Below are positions 14,007 to 23,240 of a stretch of 25,189 nucleotides of DNA, piece by piece. The DNA is taken from positions 1 through 25,189 of the forward strand of contig CAZNXM010000026.1 of the NCBI GenBank assembly GCA_964577145.1, read 5' to 3'. The translations under genes were made by a program, and so were the position numbers. A model generated the notes under the pieces. It had not been told where the DNA came from and made no database searches. It saw nothing but the letters and a program-made list of their open reading frames with translations. The stretch comes from MGIIa-K1 sp964577145. GTDB taxonomy: Archaea; Thermoplasmatota; Poseidoniia; Poseidoniales; Poseidoniaceae. How positions within the stretch are numbered: position 1 is the first letter of the stretch; every line of letters starts with the position of its first letter.

Positions 14007-17000
14007 TCAGTCAGTCCATTCAGCCCATTCTGCTGCGCCGGAATCACGATACCACCATGTTCCGTTTTCATCTTCGGCCCATTCTGTACCATCGTCGTCA
14101 AATCGATGCTCTACTATCCATGACGTATCCTCTTCAGGTTCGGGCTCACTTGGTGGCGGCCCAGCGGGTCCAGGCCCTTGCAGTCCTGTAGACGGTCCAT
14201 CGTCGTAGTAGTCGCCATCATCGTCTTCGTCATCATAATCCTCATCATCATAATCAGAAGAGCCTGAGCGCAATACCATTACGATGACAACAAGCAATAC
14301 AATGAATATCAACAAACCTAGACCTGCGCCTGCATAATATAGTGCACCTCCAGCCTCAAAGAATCCAAGGAATGTTCCATCAACCTGCACTTCACCAATT
14401 GCTTGGACATTACCTTGCTGAACCGTAATGGTTTGCTTACCTTCATCGAGTGAAGTTATTTGCCAATTACTCGCATTCAGTTGAATTATTGTCATTCGTC
14501 CAGTTGACTCGACACTAGTAGATGGTGGGACACTGATTTCGTTGCCCCATGCATCATAGGTTTGCACCCAAATCTCCAATGATTCAAGTTGCTCTACTCG
14601 ATCATCAAGAATGTGCAGAATTATGACGTCAACCTTTGGATTAGGATTGACATTTACCGTCCAAGTATTAGTTGCAGAACCAACTGAATAGGTTAGAATA
14701 TGCTCGCCCATCGTAGTTGCATCCCAATTATACTCGCCGGCCTCACCTGTTGAATTCACAACTTGTGACTTCTTGCCGTCCTCTCTCCAAATTACATCCT
14801 GAGGGAATTCATTGCCGTCTGAATCGGTACCTGTTACTTCAATACCGTAAGTATCCCCTGAAGTTGCAGTATCTGCAGGAACTTTTGCTTCTACAGAAAC
14901 CGCTTCACCATGTCTCACAATAATATCGACGGTTTCTGAAATTTCATATCCTTCATCATTGATTGCCCATGCGGTAATACTCCATTCTCCAACCTCTGTG
15001 GCTGGCCAATTACCCGCAGATGCAAGAATTGCATCTGTGATATTCGTAGTGCTGCCATTTTCTGCATTTGTCAAGCGATAGGAGATTATCGATGAATCAA
15101 TGATATTACCATCACTATCGGTCAACTGTGGTAAGAAATTGAGGCTCATGTCAGCATCAATATCTTGCGATAATGATAGTGGCTGAAGCAATTCTATTGT
15201 GACTAAATCTCCGTGTACAACCATAATACTCAGTGATACTTCAAGGAATGAAGAACCCCCGTCATAGGTTGCATAGAGAGTATATGGCGTCTGACTTGCA
15301 TGAACTGGGACGAAGTAAGTACTGGAACCATAAATTTGCTCTTGTAGTACGTCTTGATCATTATACAATGCATGTTCAATCCTCCAATTCACATCTTCTG
15401 TCCATCTATTTCCATCTGAATCATGCGCCTTCACCTTAACAGTAAGGTCATCATCTGCTGTCAAATTTTGTAAGGAACTAGTTGAATCCACAGATTGGAT
15501 AACTAGAATTAATCCAGTGATTGCACCTTCGCTAATCTGAATTGTGACTTCGGCTTCCATTCCTGCATATTGTGCCTTGATTAGTTTTGCACCACGGCTT
15601 TCAGCATGCCAAATCGCGGGCTGCCCCTCTTCCAATAATCCATCGAAGTAAGTCCAATTTCCAGATGGCACGAGGACTGAGAGCCGATTACCCATGATAT
15701 CGACTCGAGTCGTATTGAACCAAACTCGGTCATCCGCAGTGATTTCTGTCACTGAGGCATTGAGTTCTAGATAGGACATTTCTCCATGGTCTACAGTGAC
15801 ATTAAGTGAATGGGAGATTCCTCCTGTAGAGAGCATTGTAATCTCGTGAACTCCAATTAATGTGGCGAAATATGTTCCATTTGCTTCAGTAAATACACCT
15901 TCAGCTGTATTCCAAGAGATGCCGCCTCCAACTGCTAAGTCAAGCAGATTACCAAATTGGTCATGTAAAGTCCAATCGAGAATACATGTGGTTCCTGCCT
16001 TGATGACATCTTCACAACCTGAGGTCATATAATGCGTTGGAACTCCTCCATTTACCACAACGAGTACATCGATAGTCTGGGTAGACCATCCTACTGTAAT
16101 CGTATGAGCACCAGAAGCAAATGGCATGAATGTAGATCCTGTCATGCTTCCATTAGTCGGAGTGTAACTGATTACTTGCCCAGGGACTGTATTTCCATGC
16201 TGGTCCTGTATCTCGGCATTAATGGTGAATGACTCATCTGCGGTAATTATCTCACTTGTATCTGAAACTACGAGTGTAACAGGTACTCCTGGAGTAACTG
16301 TAATTGTCTCTGTGCTGCAAATAACTCCGAAACAAGCCTTGATTGTGTGCTGACCCATTAATTCTGGAGTATACAGTCCATTTGAATCAATATTATCATC
16401 GCTTGAAGACCATGTTACATCTTCATTAATCATCGTACCAAGAGCATCTTCTAAGAGATGCGAGTACTGAACTGAAGTATCGGCATCAGTAGTAGAGCCT
16501 GAAGGAGATATTGTTACAGAATCTACATCTGTATAATTCATAGTAATCAACGGGCGCTCTGAAAGTTGTCCTTCACTAGGATAGAATTCCATCCAAGCCG
16601 CACCAGAATCAGGTGTCGCAATTATTATCCACGCATGGTCACCATCCATCTGCATATTGTCATGACCCAATTCCAACCAAACCTCTGTCGTACCTGGCAT
16701 TACAGACGTAATGGAGATTGGTGAGGTTTCGTAATCTATGCCAGCGGTCATTCCAGGAGTAGCCCAATTGACTCCCGACGAGGATGAATTCCAAGTCGAG
16801 CCCGCCTGACTCCAGGCACTTGTTAAGAGCCTGTGAACCGAGAAGTTCAGGAAATTGGCATTGTTGAACTGCTGGTCTGAAACTTGCAATAATACCGAGG
16901 CTGAATGAATATTAGCAGCCATCGGCAATGGAATCTGACTATTGTCGAGAGCAAAGATCATTCTACATTCTGTTAATGCGCCCTCACAATCGGTACCTGC

Positions 17001-20000
17001 AATCATAGGATTACTACCATGATTCTCATCAGGATTACCGTTTCCAATGTATGAATCTCGGATATTTGTATGGCCTATATCAGCGACTTCGTTACCGGTT
17101 TGGAATACGTATGTCCAAGTGTGGTCTCCGTTGTCAGTATTATCCTGAGGGTCACCAATTGCAAAGGTACTGCGTGAAGAAGATGGTCCCGGAATACTTC
17201 CGTTAATCGCTTGAACCCACCACTGATAAACCGACCCAGCAGCCAAGCTATTTGTGAATGTAAAGGTCGTACCATTAATTTCAGAATCCTCCCAAGATTT
17301 GTACTTCAGTTGTCCACTTGCTTGAGAAATTGTAACTACATATCCTGTTGCATTTGGAACTGCATTCCAACTTAATTGAGGTTGATCTTGACTAGAGAGA
17401 ACCCAAGAACTGGTGTTGTAGAGTACCCCTCCGTCTGCAGGATAATTCAGCGTTGGCTGAGCTGGCGGTAAAACGCCATTTACGTTATCGACATAATCTA
17501 AAATCAAACGAGGCCTGTAGGTTTCATTCCAGAAATCTCCAGAATGGAAGCCATGTTTAGAACCCGGTGTTCCAACGGTTTTCAGCAATACTGTCAGTGT
17601 GTTATTTCCATTGGCTACATTCGATTGTGCGAGAGAAGTAATATCCCATTCAACCCAAGTATTTGGTGGAGCCACCAGTAGGGTAGACCTCGTAATCTCT
17701 GAGGCTAGACACGATGGTGAATTATTCCAAGTGACGCTATTCTCACTAAATGTGTCACAAGCGTGAGCACTTACTGTTAACGACGAAGTTCCCGATACAT
17801 TGTGCCTATACATCGACAACAATGCACTAGTTGGCGTCATCGCTGCTGGGAATGGTAGTTCTCCCAAATCGAATGAAATCAACATCTGTGTTTCACCAGA
17901 ACCACTTGGAGCGATTCCAAGGTTCAATACTGATGATGCTCCGAGCGCACTATTTCCTAAGGTCGAATCAATTGTTGAATCAGGGACTCCTGGTAATTCA
18001 CCAGTTTCGTCAAAGACTGAATTTTGGTATAGGGTAATCGAATGATTTCCTGCACCATCATCCGAGCCATAAGTTCCAGGTACACGGTATGAATGAGTAC
18101 TTGTCCAAGCACCTAAGCGATGGTCTTGTTCTGCTCTCACTCTCCAATAGAGCCAATAGTCTCCCCAAACGATGTCATCTGGTGTGACATATGACATAAC
18201 TTCGCTTCCATTAATTGTCGAAGAACTGAAAGTTCCATTATATGTTGATGGGTCAGTGAAATCATAGAGCCAAGTATTTTCCACATCAGAGAAATATGGA
18301 TCTAGGGAAACTTGTGCTACCCAACGTGTCTCATTATTAATTGTGGAATTCCAAGTTCCAGTAACATTGTCTGCACCACGTGGGCGAGAAGATGTCTGAT
18401 TCCAAATCGTTGAGCCATCCAAAGGTAATACTCCTGTTGCAACAGGTGGTAACCATTGTTCACCAGTCCTCCACGTCAGTGATAATTCTGGCCTCATTGA
18501 TTCGTCGGAATTGTAATTGCTACTAGCGAAATGCCACTCGTCTTGAGTGGTTGGAATTGTAATAATCAGTGAAATTGTATCGCTACCCGAAGCATGAGCA
18601 TGTTGAACCGCATATGATACATCAAGGTCTACCGTGGAATCTTCATAAGTTACATTCACCATATCAATTGCCGGTGTTGAAGTAGAGCCCCAGGAATTAT
18701 TATCTCCAGTTGGGCTTGCATATGTCGCACTTTCATTCCATGCAGTTGTGAGTTCACCTACTACCAAAGTAATTGTTTCTTGAGTTGCCTCTCCTCCGTT
18801 GAGTCGAGTTAATGTCAATGTTGCATCGACGAATTCATGTGAGTCCGGAATTGGAAGACTCGACCAGTTAATTTCTATCAATGCAAAAGAGTGATGCGAA
18901 GACGAGGAGGATGCATTTGAACGTCCTACAATCAGATGAGAACCACTCTCATACGAAGTCATTGTCGACCCTGAATCGATATTTGTATCAAGGAAAATAC
19001 TTGGATAAGCGAGTGCCTCAACTAATTGGCCTTCCTGTAGACTCAAATTAGCATCTGTCGAATTTATTGTCGCTCCTGTAGCAGATGGTATATGGAAAAT
19101 ACTCGAACTTCCCCTACTTCCGAGAATATCATCAGAAATTGGTTGAACAAACCATCTGAAACTTGTACCAACTGTAAGGCTGGTTGGAGCGACTAACGAA
19201 TAATTGCCAGTGGAATCCTCTCCCCATCCAGTAGTGAGTTCACGACTGTCATACATTGTCCATCCTGAACGAACATTAGAGTGGTCGTCGTAAATGAATA
19301 AGCGCCAATCATCAACACTTCCGGAGTTTGCATGGTACCATTCAAAGGTGGTATTTTGGTCTGGTAATAGAGCGTGTGTAGAAGTATCCCAAACAATCTG
19401 ATTATTGGTTGGCAATACATTATTTCCAGCTGATGGCGCAGTAGAAGCGCTGCCATTTGCCCATGTCAAGTTCATCCACGGATGCTGTGAGGCAGTTCCA
19501 TTAACAGATGTGAAAATAGTTTGACCCTGCCCTGGAGTTCCCTGCAACATTATTGAAAGATGTGATTCGCCATTAGCGTATGCTGCTTGAACTAATTCGG
19601 AAATATCAAGTGACATCCAATTGGCATTTGCACCATCCAATACATCGCTAAATCCACCGCTATCATTAGCACCAAGGCCTGCACCTCCATCCCATTCAAG
19701 TGTTCCATCATAATGTGAACCATTTGCATCTGTATTCCAATCGACAAGGACAGGGTGCACCGATACATGGTTTGTACTACTAGAACCAAATTCTGCGTAA
19801 ATATTGAGAGTAGCTTCAGAAATGTGAGCGTTTTGCGGATTCGGTAACTCCGTCAATGGGATCTTTAGCAGCGAAGTTGCATTATTTCCATTACTATCAG
19901 TCCCTACCTTGAGGGAGGTAGAACTTGCATGAGTCTGGTTGAAATCAGCTCCTCCATCAACAACCCAAGTATCGATAAAGTTTGGAAGATTCAAATGTGG

Positions 20001-23000
20001 TAATGCATCTCTGTGACGTATCTCAACGGCTGCTGTATCAGCATCGATACTCCAAGTGGTAATATCGGGAAGTTGGAAGTGATACACATCAGACCAATTT
20101 CCAATTTGGTTAGTTGTAGATGTTGCTCTAACTCGCCAATGCCATGTATTACCAACAAATAGTTCGGTATTGATATCATATGTCATGTTAGTAATGTCGA
20201 ATCCTGCATCATTCCAACTCGCAGCAGTAAGCAAATTACCCGAATCAAAAGTATCCGATGTATCGAGTTCTATCGACCAACCTCCTACGGTAACGTTGCC
20301 AGAAGTGAAATTCCATTCAAGCGTCGGCTGAGTAATTGGAGCCGGTTCTATTCCTTGCTCTACAGACCAACTTCCATTCAAAGGCATACTTGGCATTGGT
20401 TCTGCGGGAATTGCATTAGAGCCCGGAACATAAACAAAGGATAATTGAGGACGATTTGATGCAGTTGAATCTGAGTTTGGACTGAGCAAAATATCTCGGT
20501 TATTGCCAGTACCAATTCCAACTAATCCCACAATCAAATCTACTGCTCTTCCTTCGCGCATTGCATTTTGAACAGCTAATGTAACATCGAGTTCCATCCT
20601 ATCTCCAGGAGAATAACTGCTTCCTATCGAGGTCGAATCAAGCAGACTTGCTCGCTCCCATCCCTTTGCACCTGAAGTACCCCAGCTATTCACGCCGTCA
20701 TATGTTGCCCAAGTCGCTCCGGTTTCCGTCCAGTTGTGCTGTCTCGATTCCCATGCGGCAACGACTGGTGTTCCGGAAGGATAATCATCGAGCCGCATTG
20801 AAAGTTCTGCACTTTCAACTGCATAACCTGATGGTAATAGATGGCTGACTAAATCACATCCAATCAGTACACTTGTCTCTGCTGGATAAGTATTGTAACT
20901 AATCTGCATTACATCTTCGCCATTGTAGTTCGAACTTGTAGTTCCACTATCGATGTATGTGTCTCCACAATATGGTGCATCGCCAGCAGTTGTAGCATTT
21001 CCATGGCGTAACCTCATCTCGTATCTGTCATTTCCAAGATACTGAGATTCTAATGCTGAAACTATGAAATTATCCGCAGACCACCATCCTTGGTGGTCAT
21101 TTGAATCCCTATGAGAAATTCTCCAATGATATCCAACACCAAGGTCTAGGGAATCTGCTCCAGTTAGTGACCAACTTCCATCTGCAGGTGCAAAGTCAGT
21201 GTCGACGGATGTATCGACAGTCTTTACGATTTCACGGAAATCTGCATCTGCTGAAAGTTCAAGAATCATGTCATTACCTGAAACACCAGCTGTACTCCAA
21301 ACGAGATCAGGAGTGGTATTTCCGCTGAGGTTGTGCCCGGAGACATTCCAAACTCCAATTCCGTTAATTGGACTGGATAGTGAAGGAGAAGTCGGTGCTT
21401 GTCCAGTTCCATATCGGTATGTGATTTCCATTACTGGTTCTGTTCCATTGGTGGTTTCAGTAGAATCGAAAACTACATCGGAACTCCCCGATACTTCTCG
21501 GCCATATGTCGATGCAACGAACATCAAATCAAGTGTACCATCGCTTGACGAAGAAGGTGGAGAAGGTGGTGTTCCTGAATTTTGATCGATATACCTTTGG
21601 AGTGCGACTGTCAAATCAAAGTCAAAAGTTGAAGAGGTCTGGTTGCCCATCAGATTTGCAACCGACATTGATTGAGTTCTTCCACCATCATCCCACCAAG
21701 TAGAACTTGTGGATTTCTTCCAAGTTACCTCATCCTCAACCCACGCATCAGTATCCATTACGTGAGCTGAAACCAATGCTGAACTTGTTGAAGTATTTCT
21801 GTTCAAAGATAGTGTGGCGCTTACTATTGTCGAATTGGAATGCATTCCAATATCATCGAGATTTAATCGCATCAGCATATATTTCTGTTGAGAAGTTGAA
21901 GTGGCTCCAACAGTGATTACATCATCACTACCGTGATTGATATTTTTCGATTGCCCAGATGTGCTGTCAACAAATGTATCTTCGATAGTATCCTCTGATA
22001 ATCCGAGATCATCAAATGTGAAAGAGAAGGTTGCGGTTCCATCGTTATTATCGGTAACTGAGTGTCCTGGGAGATGGAAATATCCTGTGACCCAATCTCC
22101 AATCTGACGTGTTGAATCTATGGCACGCATTCGGTAATACATAGTTGAAGAATTCGCTAATGCGTTGGTAGACATCCCCATCGAACCCGAAGTGCCATTA
22201 ATGGTAAACAGGCTTGAGTTATCCTCAGTATTCCAATACCAACCAGCATCTAAATCTGAAACAAATTCCTCCTCTAGTGACAATTGGATTTGCACATCAT
22301 CTCCACTGAGTGCTGACCAACTCAAATCAGGAGTAGTATCAGCTCTAATCACAAGTCCATCATCAGCCATCAATGCAGTTCCATCTTCGACAAAATCAGG
22401 AGTGAGGCTTCCGCCAGACCCCGGAGTGCCCATTGTGTAGGTGACCAATAGCGAAGGATGGTTTGAGGTAGTCATCGAATCGGAAGTATAGCAGGTATAT
22501 CCGGTCCCTGTTGCCGCGAGAAGCAAATTTACCGTCGAACGATTATTTGCAGCTGCTTCCTGTACGATTGCAGTGACGTTGATATCGAAAGTGTTGTTGT
22601 TCTGTCCATCAAATGGTGGCTCCCACGAACCGTGATCGGCAGTAGAATCAGCGCCTGGCTGGCCCCAATTTGCAAACTGAGTTGGGCCATTCCATGTGAC
22701 TGTGCCTTCATCCCAAGTCTTTTTCATTCTCGAAGAGAAAATATGGATAGTGCCAATGTTGGATTGGTTTACACCACATGTCACCTGAAGAAGGGCATTT
22801 GAGATAACATATGATGAATTGTATGAATTATTGAATGCGATTAGCATCCTCGCCTCCCCCATCTGAGTTGGGCCTAGTTCTACAGAAACGGCTGAACCGT
22901 AATTATTCATCGAATTCCCCGAATCGATTCCCGCATCCATATACACGCTTGAAGTAGTGGTAGTCCAAGAGATTCCCTGCTCCTCTTCAAGGTCAGATTG

Positions 23001-23105
23001 CCACGCAGGCAACGCTTCAGGCAACAATAAATCAGCGACTAAGAACATCAGAACTAGTGTCATTGATCCCATTAGACTTCGGGGGTTGATGGTGGGTTGC
23101 GACAT
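14007..23105 (-). CDS. Giant surface adhesin-like protein: 7 DNRLRE modules, 8 Ig-like repeats, C-terminal anchor
   Basis: About 3032 aa. Seen: signal peptide (SLMGSMTLVLMFLVADLLL), then seven modules of about 330 aa, each a DNRLRE (CBM96-like) jelly-roll domain followed by an FnIII-like domain with a PxLxW start and WRVRA-type strand. The DNRLRE starts are near residues 55, 375, 715, 1043, 1371, 1711 and 2022. Eight Ig-like repeats follow (about 2190-2917), one transmembrane helix (about 2923-2948), a run of Asp/Glu/Tyr, a Pro/Gly segment and a Trp-rich end (GTEWAEDENGTWWYRD). Many N-x-S/T sites suggest glycosylation. DNRLRE domains occur in secreted adhesins and polysaccharide-binding proteins, so attachment to cells, particles or glycans is inferred. 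Start: ATG 23105 has GGGGTGAG four bases upstream; GTG at 23114 in frame is less likely. Open throughout, no frameshift seen. Confidence 0.9.
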   Translation of the reverse strand: MSQPTINPRSLMGSMTLVLMFLVADLLLPEALPAWQSDLEEEQGISWTTTTSSVYMDAGIDSGNSMNNYGSAVSVELGPTQMGEARMLIAFNNSYNSSYVISNALLQVTCGVNQSNIGTIHIFSSRMKKTWDEGTVTWNGPTQFANWGQPGADSTADHGSWEPPFDGQNNNTFDINVTAIVQEAAANNRSTVNLLLAATGTGYTCYTSDSMTTSNHPSLLVTYTMGTPGSGGSLTPDFVEDGTALMADDGLVIRADTTPDLSWSALSGDDVQIQLSLEEEFVSDLDAGWYWNTEDNSSLFTINGTSGSMGMSTNALANSSTMYYRMRAIDSTRQIGDWVTGYFHLPGHSVTDNNDGTATFSFTFDDLGLSEDTIEDTFVDSTSGQSKNINHGSDDVITVGATSTSQQKYMLMRLNLDDIGMHSNSTIVSATLSLNRNTSTSSALVSAHVMDTDAWVEDEVTWKKSTSSTWWDDGGRTQSMSVANLMGNQTSSTFDFDLTVALQRYIDQNSGTPPSPPSSSSDGTLDLMFVASTYGREVSGSSDVVFDSTETTNGTEPVMEITYRYGTGQAPTSPSLSSPINGIGVWNVSGHNLSGNTTPDLVWSTAGVSGNDMILELSADADFREIVKTVDTSVDTDFAPADGSWSLTGADSLDLGVGYHWRISHRDSNDHQGWWSADNFIVSALESQYLGNDRYEMRLRHGNATTAGDAPYCGDTYIDSGTTSSNYNGEDVMQISYNTYPAETSVLIGCDLVSHLLPSGYAVESAELSMRLDDYPSGTPVVAAWESRQHNWTETGATWATYDGVNSWGTSGAKGWERASLLDSTSIGSSYSPGDRMELDVTLAVQNAMREGRAVDLIVGLVGIGTGNNRDILLSPNSDSTASNRPQLSFVYVPGSNAIPAEPMPSMPLNGSWSVEQGIEPAPITQPTLEWNFTSGNVTVGGWSIELDTSDTFDSGNLLTAASWNDAGFDITNMTYDINTELFVGNTWHWRVRATSTTNQIGNWSDVYHFQLPDITTWSIDADTAAVEIRHRDALPHLNLPNFIDTWVVDGGADFNQTHASSTSLKVGTDSNGNNATSLLKIPLTELPNPQNAHISEATLNIYAEFGSSSTNHVSVHPVLVDWNTDANGSHYDGTLEWDGGAGLGANDSGGFSDVLDGANANWMSLDISELVQAAYANGESHLSIMLQGTPGQGQTIFTSVNGTASQHPWMNLTWANGSASTAPSAGNNVLPTNNQIVWDTSTHALLPDQNTTFEWYHANSGSVDDWRLFIYDDHSNVRSGWTMYDSRELTTGWGEDSTGNYSLVAPTSLTVGTSFRWFVQPISDDILGSRGSSSIFHIPSATGATINSTDANLSLQEGQLVEALAYPSIFLDTNIDSGSTMTSYESGSHLIVGRSNASSSSSHHSFALIEINWSSLPIPDSHEFVDATLTLTRLNGGEATQETITLVVGELTTAWNESATYASPTGDNNSWGSTSTPAIDMVNVTYEDSTVDLDVSYAVQHAHASGSDTISLIITIPTTQDEWHFASSNYNSDESMRPELSLTWRTGEQWLPPVATGVLPLDGSTIWNQTSSRPRGADNVTGTWNSTINNETRWVAQVSLDPYFSDVENTWLYDFTDPSTYNGTFSSSTINGSEVMSYVTPDDIVWGDYWLYWRVRAEQDHRLGAWTSTHSYRVPGTYGSDDGAGNHSITLYQNSVFDETGELPGVPDSTIDSTLGNSALGASSVLNLGIAPSGSGETQMLISFDLGELPFPAAMTPTSALLSMYRHNVSGTSSLTVSAHACDTFSENSVTWNNSPSCLASEITRSTLLVAPPNTWVEWDITSLAQSNVANGNNTLTVLLKTVGTPGSKHGFHSGDFWNETYRPRLILDYVDNVNGVLPPAQPTLNYPADGGVLYNTSSWVLSSQDQPQLSWNAVPNATGYVVTISQASGQLKYKSWEDSEINGTTFTFTNSLAAGSVYQWWVQAINGSIPGPSSSRSTFAIGDPQDNTDNGDHTWTYVFQTGNEVADIGHTNIRDSYIGNGNPDENHGSNPMIAGTDCEGALTECRMIFALDNSQIPLPMAANIHSASVLLQVSDQQFNNANFLNFSVHRLLTSAWSQAGSTWNSSSSGVNWATPGMTAGIDYETSPISITSVMPGTTEVWLELGHDNMQMDGDHAWIIIATPDSGAAWMEFYPSEGQLSERPLITMNYTDVDSVTISPSGSTTDADTSVQYSHLLEDALGTMINEDVTWSSSDDNIDSNGLYTPELMGQHTIKACFGVICSTETITVTPGVPVTLVVSDTSEIITADESFTINAEIQDQHGNTVPGQVISYTPTNGSMTGSTFMPFASGAHTITVGWSTQTIDVLVVVNGGVPTHYMTSGCEDVIKAGTTCILDWTLHDQFGNLLDLAVGGGISWNTAEGVFTEANGTYFATLIGVHEITMLSTGGISHSLNVTVDHGEMSYLELNASVTEITADDRVWFNTTRVDIMGNRLSVLVPSGNWTYFDGLLEEGQPAIWHAESRGAKLIKAQYAGMEAEVTIQISEGAITGLILVIQSVDSTSSLQNLTADDDLTVKVKAHDSDGNRWTEDVNWRIEHALYNDQDVLQEQIYGSSTYFVPVHASQTPYTLYATYDGGSSFLEVSLSIMVVHGDLVTIELLQPLSLSQDIDADMSLNFLPQLTDSDGNIIDSSIISYRLTNAENGSTTNITDAILASAGNWPATEVGEWSITAWAINDEGYEISETVDIIVRHGEAVSVEAKVPADTATSGDTYGIEVTGTDSDGNEFPQDVIWREDGKKSQVVNSTGEAGEYNWDATTMGEHILTYSVGSATNTWTVNVNPNPKVDVIILHILDDRVEQLESLEIWVQTYDAWGNEISVPPSTSVESTGRMTIIQLNASNWQITSLDEGKQTITVQQGNVQAIGEVQVDGTFLGFFEAGGALYYAGAGLGLLIFIVLLVVIVMVLRSGSSDYDDEDYDDEDDDGDYYDDGPSTGLQGPGPAGPPPSEPEPEEDTSWIVEHRFDDDGTEWAEDENGTWWYRDSGAAEWAEWTD
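14375..16540 (-). repeat. Eight Ig-like repeats at the membrane-proximal end of the giant protein
   Basis: Protein-level tandem repeats of about 85-105 aa with the block D-x-x-GN in the middle and ending V-x-x-G. The first repeat (EDVTWSSSDDNIDSNGLYTP) is close to the first repeat of the downstream paralogue (EPVTWSSSSGLIDSTGLFTP). They probably form an extended stalk lifting the DNRLRE modules away from the membrane. Confidence 0.7.
16541..22961 (-). repeat. Seven-fold ~1-kb DNRLRE + FnIII-like module array
   Basis: Seven protein-level modules, each about 310-340 aa (about 0.93-1.02 kb). Recurring elements per module: a D-x-x-(I/V)D-S-G-type opening, a paired strand with MLI-F or LLK-I, W-(D/N/S/V)-E...VTW in the middle, and a closing RP-L-L-x-Y/W strand before a proline-rich step into the FnIII-like domain. 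Copies are diverged enough that long identical DNA runs were not noticed. Confidence 0.75.
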
Positions 23106-23150
23106 GTGGCTCACCCCCCCACTGCCAGTAGAGGTATAGGTTCCTTTCGG
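23105..23150 (-). promoter_or_regulatory. Putative promoter of the giant surface-protein gene
   Basis: Read on the - strand, CGAAAGGAA (BRE-like, about 23141-23149) is followed by CCTATACC (TATA-like, 23133-23140), placing the expected transcription start about 25 bases further, near 23110, just before the GGGGTGAG ribosome binding site and the ATG at 23105. The spacing is consistent with an archaeal promoter with a very short leader. Confidence 0.45.
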
Positions 23151-23174
23151 CTGGCCACCCTACGGGTGGCCGGT
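23150..23174. promoter_or_regulatory. Strong dyad between two divergent promoters
   Basis: GGCCACCC (23153-23160) and GGGTGGCC (23164-23171) form a perfect 8-bp inverted repeat around TAC; it extends three more pairs outward allowing G-T pairs. It lies directly between the BRE/TATA-like boxes of the giant gene (-) and of rfcS (+), a position suited to an operator controlling one or both. It is not placed as a terminator, because both flanking genes start here. Confidence 0.5.
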
Positions 23175-23189
23175 GAAAAAACAATAATT
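23175..23189 (+). promoter_or_regulatory. Putative rfcS promoter
   Basis: GAAAAAA (23175-23181, BRE-like) followed by CAATAATT (23182-23189, TATA-like) would set transcription start near 23211, about 30 bases before the ATG at 23241. No Shine-Dalgarno sequence is seen before that ATG, as is common for first genes in archaeal transcripts. Confidence 0.4.
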
Positions 23190-23240
23190 GAGATTCCAAA
23201 GCGAATGTTCAAGGTGCATCGACCATGACCTCTGTAAGCC

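Noticed and set aside
11354..14208. Long + strand open frames (271, 212 and 230 codons) opposite the surface-protein genes
   Set aside because: Their products are Ser/Thr/Pro-rich low-complexity sequences with no motif, and they lie antisense to proteins with a signal peptide, ordered repeats and a membrane helix; they are shadows of codon bias.
14007..23105. CRISPR array or satellite DNA suggested by regular spacing
   Set aside because: The ~1-kb period is protein-domain repetition in a single open frame with diverged DNA; no short direct repeats with uniform spacers are present.
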